From CAYSPU01 sp964432995 (GTDB lineage: Bacteria; Verrucomicrobiota; Verrucomicrobiia; Limisphaerales; JAHDYP01): a stretch of DNA of 34,989 bases. This document shows positions 11,101-18,270 of this stretch, one piece after another; the stretch's first letter is position 1, and each line of letters opens with the position of its first letter. The position numbers and the translations under genes are program-made. Location: assembly GCA_964432995.1 (NCBI GenBank), contig CAYSPU010000023.1:1-34989 (forward strand), read 5' to 3'. The notes beneath the pieces are model-generated. The model did not search any database, was not told where the DNA came from, and saw only the letters and a program-made list of their open reading frames with translations.

Positions 11101-14100
11101 AGGTAGTACTTCTGGCCGGCCACCAACGGCACGGGAGCGGACTGGTTGAGCGGCCGGAAATCGGCGAGCGTCGTTGTGTCGGTGGCCACCGGCTTGAAGA
11201 GGAGGTAGTCCACATTCAGGTCCCCCGGAAGCACGGTGAAACGGAGCGTCTTGATACCGCCGAGCGTGACTGCGGCCATCCCACCGCCATCGTCCAACAG
11301 TGGGACCAGGTGGTAGGCACCCCAGTTACTGGTGGTGTGCGCCCGAAACTCGCCGAGCTTGGCCGTCGTCTGGTTGGCGGTGAAGGTGCCGGCCGTGATC
11401 TCATCGAGCTGGGCGGCGATGTCGGCGCCCCCGGACGAGAGTTGGGCATAGGCGTGATAGGCCTGCGCCGGTTCGGGAAACCGCCGGGTGTAGTTGTACC
11501 AGTCTCCGACGTTGTTCCAGCCGATGACGTAGTTGACCTGGACCTCGAAGCCTCCCCGGCTGTATGCCGTGTCGGCGGCCGTGGCCACCCCCTGGGTGGA
11601 GGCACGGTAGATGGGGCTCTCGTTGGCGTCCGGGTCGTGATAATCCACCTCGGCGACCGCGCCGCGTCCTGCGTACGCCCCGCCGGAATATGCGCCCGTC
11701 ATGCCGATGGCCCGATCCTGCACGAACTGGCCACCGTCGAAATCGAAGTCCTCCGCTTCGATGAAGAGGGCGCCGTCAAAGATGCCAGGCGGCGGAGGCA
11801 CCCGCAGGTGCTGGGTGGTTCCGCTGATCCAGGAACGCGACGGGTTCCAGCCTGGCTCCTGCGCGATGCGGGTCTTGTTGGCGGGATCGTCATCCGTCGA
11901 AAGCCAGAGATCGCCTTGGTCGTCGGAGCTGACGTAGAAGGTGTAGTCTCCGGAGACCGGCGGCGTGACGTAACCGCGAAAGACCACGCCGTAGTTGTCC
12001 CGCACATTCAGCGGCGCCTCCAGGAGCGGCGTAAACACTTCGACGTCAGGTTGGTCGGGGAATTTCGGGCTGGCGGTCAGGTGTTCGATCAAGTAGCCCG
12101 GGATGTCATGGTATTCGAATCGTGTGATGCCACCTTGGGTCTGGAGGAACGCCTGGTCCTGAGGCGTGGGCATGAGACCGCCGAGGACGTCTTGGAGTCC
12201 GCTGACGGTGAGGGTATATGCCTGGCCTTCCGGAATGAGCGTGGTGTTGAGCCGGACGGTCTGCGGGTCCAGCAGGGTCACGCTCTGGACCGTCACGCCC
12301 CCGCTGACGGCGTAGTTGGCAGTGGTCAAGGCCGCCGTTTCCTCCAGCGGCCGGCTGAAGCGCACCGTCAGGCCGGTCAGGTTCCCGGCCGTCAGCGCCG
12401 AGACGACCTCGGGCCAGCCCGTCGTGGTCACGGCACAGGCGGAGAACTCGGAAGTGTTGCCCGCGGCGTCGGTTGCGGTCGCGGTGATGGAACGGCCTGC
12501 GGGGACGACGGCGGGGAGCATCGCCTGGAATGCGGCTGTGCCGGCGGCATCGGTTGTGACCGTGAGGGACCCGAGGTAGACTTGACCTTCGCCATGGCCA
12601 GAGGGATGACAGGACTCGTTGGCATAGAAATCGAGCTCGAACCCGCTTGAAGGCGCGCTATCGAGTCGGCCGTGGACCGTGACGTGGCTCGCATATACGA
12701 GGGCTTCTGCCAGGACGGGATAGTTCTGCAACCGGTTCGGGCCTGGGTCGTAGTCACGCTCGTCGTTGGCATGAACGCCCGCACCCCCAAGGTCCAGGCC
12801 CAGGCCGCCATAGGTCGCGCCGTTCGAGTGGATGGAGTTGCCCCGGATGGTGTTGTTGGTGGAGCTGTCGTCGTTGACTTCGACGCCCTGCCAGAGGCTG
12901 AACGCGATCACGTTGCCTTCGTTGGGACCTTCGCCGCCGATGATGTTGTCGGAGGCACCCCAGATACCCAATCCCAGCAAATTGGGGAACGGTAAGGCAC
13001 CGGTGATGTCGGTGCCGATGCGGTTGCCCAGGACCCGGTTGGCCGAGCTACCGAGGATCGAGATCGCCCGGCCCTGGCTTGCGGTGGCGCTAGACACGAC
13101 GTTGCCCGCACCGGCTTCGGTTCCCCCTATGAGGTTCGCGGTCGCCGGCGACCTCAGGTCGATTCCGTTGCCGCTGCGAATGGAAATCGTGCCGGTGGGG
13201 TCGGTGCCGATGAGGTTACCCTGGACCTTGTTCCGGCTCGAAACAATGAAGAGCCCCAAGTGGTTGCCGGAAATGACGTTGCCCGCGCCCGGCTCCGCAC
13301 CGCCTACGATGTTCTCGTCGGCGTCCGAGAAGAGGTAGATCGCCGTGCCGCAGGGAGCGGGTTCCGACCCGTTGTTGCCGAGAATGTTGGTGCCGGTGAT
13401 GTCGACGCCGATCCAGTTGCCCACTATCCGGTTGCTGACCGCGCCGCCGCCGCCGACCGTCAGACCATAGCCGGTGTTGCCGGAAATGAGGTTCCGTGCC
13501 TCGGGAGTGAAACCTCCCACCAAGTTGTCTGAGCCCGAGATCCCAATTCCGATCCCTCCGTTGGGCAGGACCGCTAGACCGGTGATGTCTGTGCCAATCA
13601 AATTACCTTGCGCTGTGTTCCGGGACCCAAGGCTGAGGCCGTGGAAGCCGTTGCCGGAAATCAGGTTGCCCGCGCCGGGCTCGGTGCCGCCGATCTGCAT
13701 GTCCGTGCCTCCGGCGTTGATTCCGAGCTCGTTCGGAATGCCCAACATGCCGGTCGCGTCGGTCCCCACCCGATTTCCTTGGATGAGCGAACCTGGTGCC
13801 GTAGCCACAATCCCAGCACCGTTGCGCCACCATTCCGACGGGTTGGGTCCCCGGCAGCCGGAGATGAGATTCCCCTCGCCGGTGCCGGGGCCGCCGACCT
13901 GGCAGTCAGCACCTCGGAGGTCAATTCCTGCATACACCGCGAGGCCGGTAGGATTGGCCAGTGCGGTCGTTCCCGTGACGTCCGTGCCGATGTAGTTCCC
14001 TTGGATCACGAGTCTCTCCCCGCCCTGACAGTTGATGCCGGTTCCGACCGGGCTGATGACATTGCGGTCGGCCGCCACCGTGCCCCCGATGCGATGACCG

Positions 14101-14681
14101 TTCGACCCGCCCGACACCAGGATGCTGCCGCCGCTGCCGTTGCCCAGAGACACGGCCCCGGCAGCGTCGGTACCCAGGAAATTGCCGGCGATCCTGCTGC
14201 CGTCGCCGGCTGCGAGGAAGATGCCGCAAAAGGCGAACCGATTGACGACCAGGCCACGCACCTCGCATCCCCCGGCCTCCAACCGCAGCCCAGCCGCGCC
14301 CGGTGAATCCGCGACTGCCAAGCTGCCGTCCAGCTCGATGAGGGGGAGCCCAGCGAACCCAGGCTGCGTGGTGCCATCCACGGTCAGCGCCTCGGTGATC
14401 GCCGGGAGCTGGGTCAGCGGTCGAATGGTGCGGACGCCGGTCCCAGGAATGTCGAAGGCGATCACGTCCGGTCCCGGATTGGCATTGGCGGCGGTCAGTG
14501 CTTCCCGGAGCGTGCATTCGGTGGTATTGCAGACTCCGTCGCCGGGGTCGTTGGTCGAGTTGACGACAAAGGTATTGGCCAGGCCGCTTGTCGGGACAGC
14601 AAGAAGAAGCAGGCAAGCCCAGGTCAAACGCTGCACGGTGGATCGCCCGGAGCGTGGATTCGAGAAGGAAGGAGCTTTCAT
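5142..14681 (-). CDS. Giant secreted multidomain beta-helix/PA14/pectate-lyase-like protein (3,179 aa)
   Basis: The ATG at 14681 directly follows an in-frame TAG, so it is the first possible start; residues 1-36 form a signal peptide. Domains by rough residue: CSLREA-type motif (CTLREALTAAN, 56-66); seven-fold beta-helix repeat with alternating GNxIGTDxTG and xGGxxxxxGNxIS motifs (about 140-640); SbsA/Ig-like (755-830); PA14-like half (850-955); CBM6-like module (964-1167); second PA14 half (to about 1235); Ig-like (1240-1324); SbsA-like (1325-1405); second PA14 (1427-1595); Ig-like (1603-1690); SbsA-like (1693-1780); pectate-lyase-3-like start NFGAVGDGVTDDTAALQAAL (about 1805) and a second such region (2150-2500); He_PIG/cadherin-like (2514-2607); DUF1349-like (2617-2814); three more cadherin-like modules; C-terminal module ending FYRLRWDP. 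The frame is intact throughout. It is probably a surface or secreted glycan-binding protein, possibly a lyase; catalytic activity is not proven. Confidence 0.88.
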   Translation of the reverse strand: MKAPSFSNPRSGRSTVQRLTWACLLLLAVPTSGLANTFVVNSTNDPGDGVCNTTECTLREALTAANANPGPDVIAFDIPGTGVRTIRPLTQLPAITEALTVDGTTQPGFAGLPLIELDGSLAVADSPGAAGLRLEAGGCEVRGLVVNRFAFCGIFLAAGDGSRIAGNFLGTDAAGAVSLGNGSGGSILVSGGSNGHRIGGTVAADRNVISPVGTGINCQGGERLVIQGNYIGTDVTGTTALANPTGLAVYAGIDLRGADCQVGGPGTGEGNLISGCRGPNPSEWWRNGAGIVATAPGSLIQGNRVGTDATGMLGIPNELGINAGGTDMQIGGTEPGAGNLISGNGFHGLSLGSRNTAQGNLIGTDITGLAVLPNGGIGIGISGSDNLVGGFTPEARNLISGNTGYGLTVGGGGAVSNRIVGNWIGVDITGTNILGNNGSEPAPCGTAIYLFSDADENIVGGAEPGAGNVISGNHLGLFIVSSRNKVQGNLIGTDPTGTISIRSGNGIDLRSPATANLIGGTEAGAGNVVSSATASQGRAISILGSSANRVLGNRIGTDITGALPFPNLLGLGIWGASDNIIGGEGPNEGNVIAFSLWQGVEVNDDSSTNNTIRGNSIHSNGATYGGLGLDLGGAGVHANDERDYDPGPNRLQNYPVLAEALVYASHVTVHGRLDSAPSSGFELDFYANESCHPSGHGEGQVYLGSLTVTTDAAGTAAFQAMLPAVVPAGRSITATATDAAGNTSEFSACAVTTTGWPEVVSALTAGNLTGLTVRFSRPLEETAALTTANYAVSGGVTVQSVTLLDPQTVRLNTTLIPEGQAYTLTVSGLQDVLGGLMPTPQDQAFLQTQGGITRFEYHDIPGYLIEHLTASPKFPDQPDVEVFTPLLEAPLNVRDNYGVVFRGYVTPPVSGDYTFYVSSDDQGDLWLSTDDDPANKTRIAQEPGWNPSRSWISGTTQHLRVPPPPGIFDGALFIEAEDFDFDGGQFVQDRAIGMTGAYSGGAYAGRGAVAEVDYHDPDANESPIYRASTQGVATAADTAYSRGGFEVQVNYVIGWNNVGDWYNYTRRFPEPAQAYHAYAQLSSGGADIAAQLDEITAGTFTANQTTAKLGEFRAHTTSNWGAYHLVPLLDDGGGMAAVTLGGIKTLRFTVLPGDLNVDYLLFKPVATDTTTLADFRPLNQSAPVPLVAGQKYYLEARMKEAGGGENLAVTWQMPGDPAPANGAPPIPAEYLSGVSVLEPVQITGQPQAQTTSEFGTANFSMTATGAPPLTHQWFKDEVAIPGATNASLTLEQVPFADDGALIHVVVVNGISAVRSAAALLTVMPDLTPPTILSVRGSPTFDRITIRFSEPVRLEDASNPIAYDLGGELGLLRVQADPDGLTVVLFTSPQTQGRTYTVTAGGIRDRAATPNMLASGTQAAFTAFALVEGFLLREFYSDIAGVALSTFTNNSKFPDWPDLVGYVPEFASPRNFADNYGVRLSGYLVPPETGDYRFYLAANGAAALFLSTDDQPGNLRLIAHEPWASGYRDWTGLSDRNPEAPQNRSELISLETGRLYYVEALVKARVGDDHLGVAWQPPGEPEPARWDPPIPGAYLRALATTDDAIVSITQYPEHATVREGDSVAFRVRVATDSDVVTYQWQRNGADIPGACFADYQHVRAASDEDGAAFRCVVRVPGAEVVSDEATLLVEPDTEPPVPVAAEGSIGRMKVTLEFSEPLNPSDAANPASYVIDGGLAVERAKLVPNGRTVVLYTSPQTEGQEYRVSFNNLRDTAAAANAISIDTTIAFVAWVPEEFLGPFPSWMDARRNFGAVGDGVTDDTAALQAALDSIGWSGSGPWDQEKPCVLYLPAGTYRITSGLVFKYRISVSVIGEDPETTWIVWDGPEGGTMLHCNGVGYHRVSRLTFDGAGRAYSGIDHIWDGTNQPNATSGSEYSDLIIRDVQFGIRGGGGAGANDAEVSVLRCQFLRCADSGISMGSYNAVDWWAWHCRFEDCGLGVTNARYAGACHVYDSLFLRSKVSDLMFGNCAGYFSFRRNTSIESAAFYLVGWIGCAGNLTFQGNTIIDPTRSAPIAVFSLGPVLLLDNVIRSRAEVTQGPVVSVWDNLIAIGNTFTVPSPLAAIERAIAFDNRIVARDELEWDEPELPGFLPHRDRQVFEIPTGADSAVIQAAIDEAAALAGQRPVVHFPPGTYRVDQTLVVPPHSDVQLVGDGFLYASMLNWQSATEGAVLRLAGPSRATLRGLTIGGGARGIVIDRCDQPGSRLFGEQVGLTGSQRHNLWIDRLRHLTVDLTDSGYGFLNGSDPSVLVVGGTQLDGATTRGVRLFGGSGGLSPSSFEVFQGGQLLVQDVWFEGGTTFLRLIGDGRFTLHGAFVAPLPQDAPALLIDAFQGQIAFLTTLTFSPNNRLTNLRIENADAGLEALFLGIQGQPGFFQNHAPAADIRLLLPMEQGPTGGTVPIPGQGDADPAFLRRLLAHTRESRPSLVGPVVAGATDVRIYGVHLQAKRDGLYLTDENTSPPRFRPVAPPTVVEGETVILEFAADDADLPYTHLTYALEGAVPFGASLDRQTGRLTWRTDETVGPGVYELTVTVTDDGSPALQDRITVPVTVTESNQAPQLGLPGVVPFNQPFVVTDLDTRLPASSLQDLGNGNYDFSGWGGWFWTDTCSFAHQTVTGDFDVRVRLESIEMHTVDTAAGLVVRELLEPGSRMFCLVGRVGGMGIDGRESNDVLLLIERPQRNGDSRGWGPTTTEGAPYPNRWVRIRREGQTFIAYRSGDGESWEEITRTTVSEPFPQTLYVGLGVSAGVYDRPSLARFRDYENLVTGLVAIPDQAVDEGEELMLELLAGDPDLPLQTLTFSLDPGAPEGATIDPVTGVFAWTPSEPQGPGIHPVTVRVTDNGEPPLSDALTFAITVNEVNAAPVVEAVADPTVEESTPLTFTVSANDSNDAPANAVVLSVSGLPAGASFDPATGVFAWTPGEAQGPGTFEVTFTATDDGTPPLSVTQSTTITVLEVNQPPALEPVPDQVVNPGQRLDLQLQAQDPDLPTNALQFAQLAGPADAIVDPLIGLWSWTPPPALAGQSSDVTLEVRDDAPSPFVAQTRFSVRVRAVQPDLTSSSLAFTTEGFQFSFQAETGLRFTLEASDDLAAWIDLETVTVGEQGSATFADPTAMTTPNRFYRLRWDP

Positions 14682-14888
14682 CTACTGGTACATCGCAATG
14701 GGGCGGTCTTCTCATGCACGTTGATGAGCGAAGCATTGGGCGGGGTGGCAGGCGGCGGCAACCGGTGTGGTTGCAGCCGTTTATGCATCCCGTGTGGTTG
14801 ACGCAGTAACAAAGGGACAGGCCTTGTGTAGAACAGGAGTCGCGGTTGGTGCAGTGAGTGTTCCCAGACGGCATGGGGATGCAAGGAA

Positions 14889-14921
14889 GTTGGTGGGCGG
14901 CCAGCACCGTCTGGCCGCTCC
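14889..14921. repeat. 33-bp hairpin element, copy 1
   Basis: This 33-bp sequence matches 19503-19535 with one change. Its core is an inverted repeat, GCGGCCAG then loop CACCGT then CTGGCCGC. The single difference in the other copy (C to T in the left arm) still allows a G-U pair in RNA. It is followed by another hairpin in both places. Confidence 0.75.
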
Positions 14922-14944
14922 TGAACCGTTTCAGTGCGGGCCTC

Positions 14945-14965
14945 GCGGGCAACGGTGTTGCCCGC
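14945..14965. repeat. Perfect 9-bp inverted repeat (hairpin)
   Basis: GCGGGCAAC, loop GGT, GTTGCCCGC. The stem has no mismatch. No T-run follows on either strand, so it is not a standard intrinsic terminator. It sits 24 bp after the 33-bp shared element, the same arrangement as at 19503-19559. Confidence 0.7.
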
Positions 14966-15040
14966 CCACACCCGGATGGAGTTCATCTGGGCGAGTGCCG
15001 ACGTCGGTCGCGTCCGGCATCCCGGCGGCCCAGGTTCGGG

Positions 15041-15110
15041 CCGGCGGCTCATCTCGAGTCGCGGGCAGGGGTGCGTGTGTTTTGCTGCGGGTCGAGAAGA
15101 CCCGCGGTCC
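15041..15110. repeat. Paired inverted hairpins, REPIN-like, copy A
   Basis: The right arm (15084-15110) has the stem GCGGGTC/GACCCGC with a short loop and the flank CGCGGTCCG. The left arm (about 15041-15070) has GCGGCTC, loop ATCTC, GAGTCGC with one G-U-type pair. The arms point in opposite directions. The right arm lies 6 bp after the stop codon of the GH123-like gene on the minus strand. Related copies are at 18176-18254 and 30862-30889. Confidence 0.65.
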
Positions 15111-15115
15111 GAAGT

Positions 15116-17041
15116 TCAGTCGGCGAGCTGGAACGTCCGCGTTGTGCTGGTTTCTCGGCCGTTGTGTTCGATCGCCACCGTGATGGTTGGCTGGTTGTCC
15201 CCCAGGAAGACGGCCTGGCAGAAGTAGCCGCTCGGACGCGCGTTGGCCACAACCTGGCCGTTGACCGTCACCTTCGCCCCGGGCGGAGCCAAACCGCGGA
15301 GGTTGACCGCCCGCGGACCGGCGGGCACCACGGTCCCTTCCGGAGGCGAGGTTTGCACCACCAGTCGCGGCTCGGTTTGCAGCGCCTCGATCTCCCCGGC
15401 GATGACCTGTCGGGTCTCGAGCATCCGACGCGGATCGCGCGTGTAATCGTGAAACGACCAGATCACCCGCCGGCAGAGTTCGAGGGGCCGCTGGCGCGGG
15501 TCGAGCCAGTGGGCGTCTTCACCGATCTGCTCCTTGACCTGCCGCAGGCGCTCCTCGAGAACGCGCAAGTATTCGAAGTCCTGGATCCCGTCCCGTTGGG
15601 CGCTGAACCGCAGGGACCCCAACAGGCCATCCTTGCCAGGGTAAACGATGGCGCGGTCGCCCAGGGGCAGGTCTTTGCTGATGCCTTCCTGGGTATACGG
15701 ATCACCAGCATAGTAGTTCAGACCCCAGTGCAGGTAGCCGTCGAGATCGTAGAGATAGTGAATCCAGAACAGCACGCGGGCCTGGAGCAGTGACTGGTCC
15801 AGAAACCGGTTCGGATAGCGCCCCAACGGATGACAACAAACATAAAACCACAGCTCCGCCCCCTCCCGCCGCACCTGGTCAAACCGCGGATACCAGAGCG
15901 ACAAATGGCTCAGCTTGGGCACGTAGACATCGAGCTTCCCCAGATACTCGGCTTCCACCGCCTCGAGACAGCGCACGCTCGGCGCCACCGCATGTACCCG
16001 GTCGACCACCGCCCGATAGGAGTCTTCATAGTAGATGAACGGCTCGTCCACGATGCTCGTCACGAACCGGCGCTGCCAGCCGCGCCGTTGGATCACCTTC
16101 TCCCAGGCCGCCAACCGCCGAAGGTTGGATTCCTCGGGCTCGACCCGCGCCGCCGGATCCAGGATATCCGCCGTGCGCCGCCCCACACTGTGCAAGTGGA
16201 TCTGTCGGATGCCGGCCTCGAAAGCAACCTCGGCATATCGCTCCAGGTTCGCGGTGTCGTAAGCGTACCCCTTCGTGGCATCGCCCGACTCGCGGATGCG
16301 TCCGATCCCGGCCGCCAGATCGGTTTGCCGGTGCTCGACCAGAAACGCCGCAAAGCGCCAGAGCAGTTCCCAGTCATCCGGGCCGTGACTCTCGAAACCC
16401 GGCCCCGGGAATTGCCACCAGTTGACCACGGACAAGTGGCGTTCCTGCGGCATCTCGAAATCCCAGGCGTGAAACGTCACCGGCAGCTCGACCGGAACAC
16501 CGTCCGCCGTGACTGTCAGTCGACCTTCGTAATCACTTGCCGCGGCGCTCTCGGGCACGTGGACATCGATCCAGATCGGCTGTGCCTCCCCTGCCTTCAG
16601 CGGGATGCGCGGCGCCTCCCAGAACGGATCCGGGATGCTCGAGGGCGCCTGGGCCACGCGTTCATCGGCCGGGATCCCGCTGTTGCGGTTGATGTCGATG
16701 TAGCGCACCCACTGCAGGCGGATGGCGCGGGCGGGGATCACGGCGCCGGAGGTGCGGTGCCGCAGGTCGCTGATGCCAGCGTGCGCGGCCGCAACCTCCT
16801 TCCGCGGCCGGAACACCGCCTGCCCGCTGGCGATCTCGCGCCGCGCGCCGCTGAACTGCAACCGCTCGGCCGGGGCCTCGCCGCGCTTGGCCGAGCGCAG
16901 AACCTTGGCCAGCGGGTCGCTCGCCCAGAGATCCGCTCCGGATGATGCGGCATTGGGCTGCGCCGGGCTCTCCGACGCGGGCCACAACAGCCCCAGACCA
17001 ACAACGAGTCCCAAGCAAAACACTGGAGTTTGTAGGTGCAT
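15116..17041 (-). CDS. GH123-like glycoside hydrolase (DUF4091)
   Basis: This 641-residue protein has an N-terminal signal peptide (about 1-28, CLGLVVGLGLLWPASESPAQ). A beta-rich N-terminal domain (about 60-190) precedes a TIM-barrel catalytic domain. The adjacent acid pair used by GH123 enzymes is present as V-D332-E333-P, close to the position reported for characterised GH123 members. The DUF4091 signature follows (HWGLNYY, then YPGKDGLLGSLRFSAQRDGI, then DFEYL, about 440-490). The last 80 residues form an Ig-like Glucodextran_B-type module (PPGAKVTVNG). Known GH123 enzymes remove N-acetylgalactosamine by a substrate-assisted mechanism, but the wider DUF4091 family is diverse, so the substrate here is uncertain. 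It is probably periplasmic or extracellular. A REPIN-like hairpin lies right after the stop codon. Confidence 0.87.
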   Translation of the reverse strand: MHLQTPVFCLGLVVGLGLLWPASESPAQPNAASSGADLWASDPLAKVLRSAKRGEAPAERLQFSGARREIASGQAVFRPRKEVAAAHAGISDLRHRTSGAVIPARAIRLQWVRYIDINRNSGIPADERVAQAPSSIPDPFWEAPRIPLKAGEAQPIWIDVHVPESAAASDYEGRLTVTADGVPVELPVTFHAWDFEMPQERHLSVVNWWQFPGPGFESHGPDDWELLWRFAAFLVEHRQTDLAAGIGRIRESGDATKGYAYDTANLERYAEVAFEAGIRQIHLHSVGRRTADILDPAARVEPEESNLRRLAAWEKVIQRRGWQRRFVTSIVDEPFIYYEDSYRAVVDRVHAVAPSVRCLEAVEAEYLGKLDVYVPKLSHLSLWYPRFDQVRREGAELWFYVCCHPLGRYPNRFLDQSLLQARVLFWIHYLYDLDGYLHWGLNYYAGDPYTQEGISKDLPLGDRAIVYPGKDGLLGSLRFSAQRDGIQDFEYLRVLEERLRQVKEQIGEDAHWLDPRQRPLELCRRVIWSFHDYTRDPRRMLETRQVIAGEIEALQTEPRLVVQTSPPEGTVVPAGPRAVNLRGLAPPGAKVTVNGQVVANARPSGYFCQAVFLGDNQPTITVAIEHNGRETSTTRTFQLAD

Positions 17042-17157
17042 GGCTTTCTTCTGATGGAGGCGCGGGTGTCTGCTATGGGGTCCGTATACAACGTCTCCGC
17101 GCCGGAGGACGGGCGCAGTCCGGAGGGGACAGTCGCGGTCGAGCGGAACGCACAGTC

Positions 17158-17937
17158 TCAGCGATTCGGACGCGATGGCGGACGCCGTTCCGCTCCGCGC
17201 GATTCGATGTATCGCGCGAGCGCCTCCTTCGAGTCGCTGAACGTGAACGCCTGGTTGACGAGGTAGTAGTTCTCCGGATCGATCACCGAGTCGTAGGCGT
17301 ACTTCGCAATCTCCAGGCGCGTGTCGTCGAACGCGAATGTCTTGACCAAGTCGCGAATGTGCCGCGACAGGAATCGCGGCCGCCCGGCGAGCATCTGGCG
17401 GGCGAGGGCTTCCCTGGTGTCCTCCAGTCCCTCCGCCCGCAAGCTCTTCAGCATGTCGGCGAAGGCTTCGTCGGAGATCGGCTGCAGGACGATCGGCGGT
17501 CCCTGGGTCGGCAGCGGCGTCCTTGGCGGGCGCAGTCGCTGAATCTGGTCGTGCAAACGAAAGACCTTCGAGTAGCTGGTGAAGGCGTCGTAGACCTCGT
17601 AGAAGTTCTCCGGATCCACCGTGCGCGGGTAGGCAGCCACTGCGAACTCATACCTGGCGTCCTCCGGGCCGATGGTCTTGGCGATGGCCTTGACCTGCAG
17701 ACTGGAGAACCAGCAATCCCGCAACAGCATCCCGGCCTCGCGCGCCCGGTTCTCTCCGTCGCGGGCTCGTTCCAGCGACCGGAGCTTCTGCTGGAATGCG
17801 GTCTCCGCCAGCGCGGAGGGCGGCGCGGCGGTTTCTGCCGCCCGAACGGGAAGCGCGACCGCACAAAGAAGCAATACGGCCACCGAGTGTGAAGTGAGCG
17901 CCGCGAAGGCTTCACGGAACCGGATAGTTGTATTCAT
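17158..17937 (-). CDS. Exported protein with two DUF4476-like units
   Basis: This 259-residue protein starts with a long signal peptide (about 1-34, hydrophobic core VAVLLLCAVALPVRA). Two related units follow. The first has EFAVAAYPRTVDPENFYEVY (about 95-114). The second has DDTRLEIAKYAYDSVIDPEN and then YYLVNQAFTF (about 205-235). The repeated VDPENFYEV/IDPENYYLV and the following serine/lysine-rich helix are the DUF4476 pattern. The function of that family is not established. The C-terminus is short and basic. It lies between the oxidoreductase and the GH123-like gene on the same strand, with gaps of 333 and 116 bp, so it may have its own promoter. Confidence 0.8.
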   Translation of the reverse strand: MNTTIRFREAFAALTSHSVAVLLLCAVALPVRAAETAAPPSALAETAFQQKLRSLERARDGENRAREAGMLLRDCWFSSLQVKAIAKTIGPEDARYEFAVAAYPRTVDPENFYEVYDAFTSYSKVFRLHDQIQRLRPPRTPLPTQGPPIVLQPISDEAFADMLKSLRAEGLEDTREALARQMLAGRPRFLSRHIRDLVKTFAFDDTRLEIAKYAYDSVIDPENYYLVNQAFTFSDSKEALARYIESRGAERRPPSRPNR

Positions 17938-18270
17938 GGTGATTCTGGCGGGAATCCTGCAACCGTCTTCATCGGGTTATACCACCAACTTCGACGGCAA
18001 CGGCCAGGAGTTTCTTCAATCCGGTCACGCTCTGCCCCACCGCTCCGCGACGTTGTGGCTCGCAGCCCTCCACCTCCATCCGGGGCCCGACCACCACCGA
18101 CCACGACTCACCACGCGCGGGCTGGATTGGCCGATCCCTGTCTCGGCGTCTGTCGGCTCACGACCGCCCGCAAGGTTGCGGACCGCGGCTCGTCTTGAGC
18201 CGCAGCCAATAGCATGCTTTCCGGCTGCGGGTCAGAAGACCCGCGGTCCGACAATCAGTCAGTCAGGACT
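17938..18270. other. 333-bp intergenic region with paired hairpin, no gene seen
   Basis: It lies between the minus-strand oxidoreductase and the DUF4476-like gene. Besides the paired hairpin at 18176-18254, I see no coding signal. A TATAAC-like box on the minus strand near 17975-17985 could be part of a promoter for the DUF4476-like gene, but I found no well-placed -35 box. Confidence 0.5.
18176..18254. repeat. Paired inverted hairpins, REPIN-like, copy B
   Basis: Left arm 18176-18207 and the reverse complement of right arm 18223-18254 align along their whole 32 bp, with a 15-bp spacer. Each arm is a hairpin. The left stem is GCGGCTC/GAGCCGC and the right stem is GCGGGTC/GACCCGC. The two differ by paired changes that keep the stem (CTC-GAG against GTC-GAC). 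The right arm is about 20 bp after the stop codon of the minus-strand oxidoreductase. Confidence 0.8.

Larger units (their letters stand above)
14682..15115. other. 434-bp intergenic region with hairpin repeats, no gene seen
   Basis: It lies between two minus-strand genes. It holds a 33-bp hairpin element shared with 19503-19535, a perfect 9-bp inverted repeat at 14945-14965, and a paired-hairpin element at 15041-15110. Short open frames here have no recognisable domain. I see no convincing promoter for the giant gene. Confidence 0.6.

Noticed and set aside
10125..12650. Long plus-strand open frame of 841 codons opposite the giant gene
   Set aside because: It has no recognisable domain, has an arginine/glycine-rich shadow composition, and lies fully antisense to well-defined PA14, Ig and SbsA-like modules. 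High GC content makes such frames common.
14945..14965. Intrinsic terminator at the 9-bp hairpin
   Set aside because: No T-run follows on either strand and it lies about 150 bp past the nearest stop codon. I list it as a repeat only.
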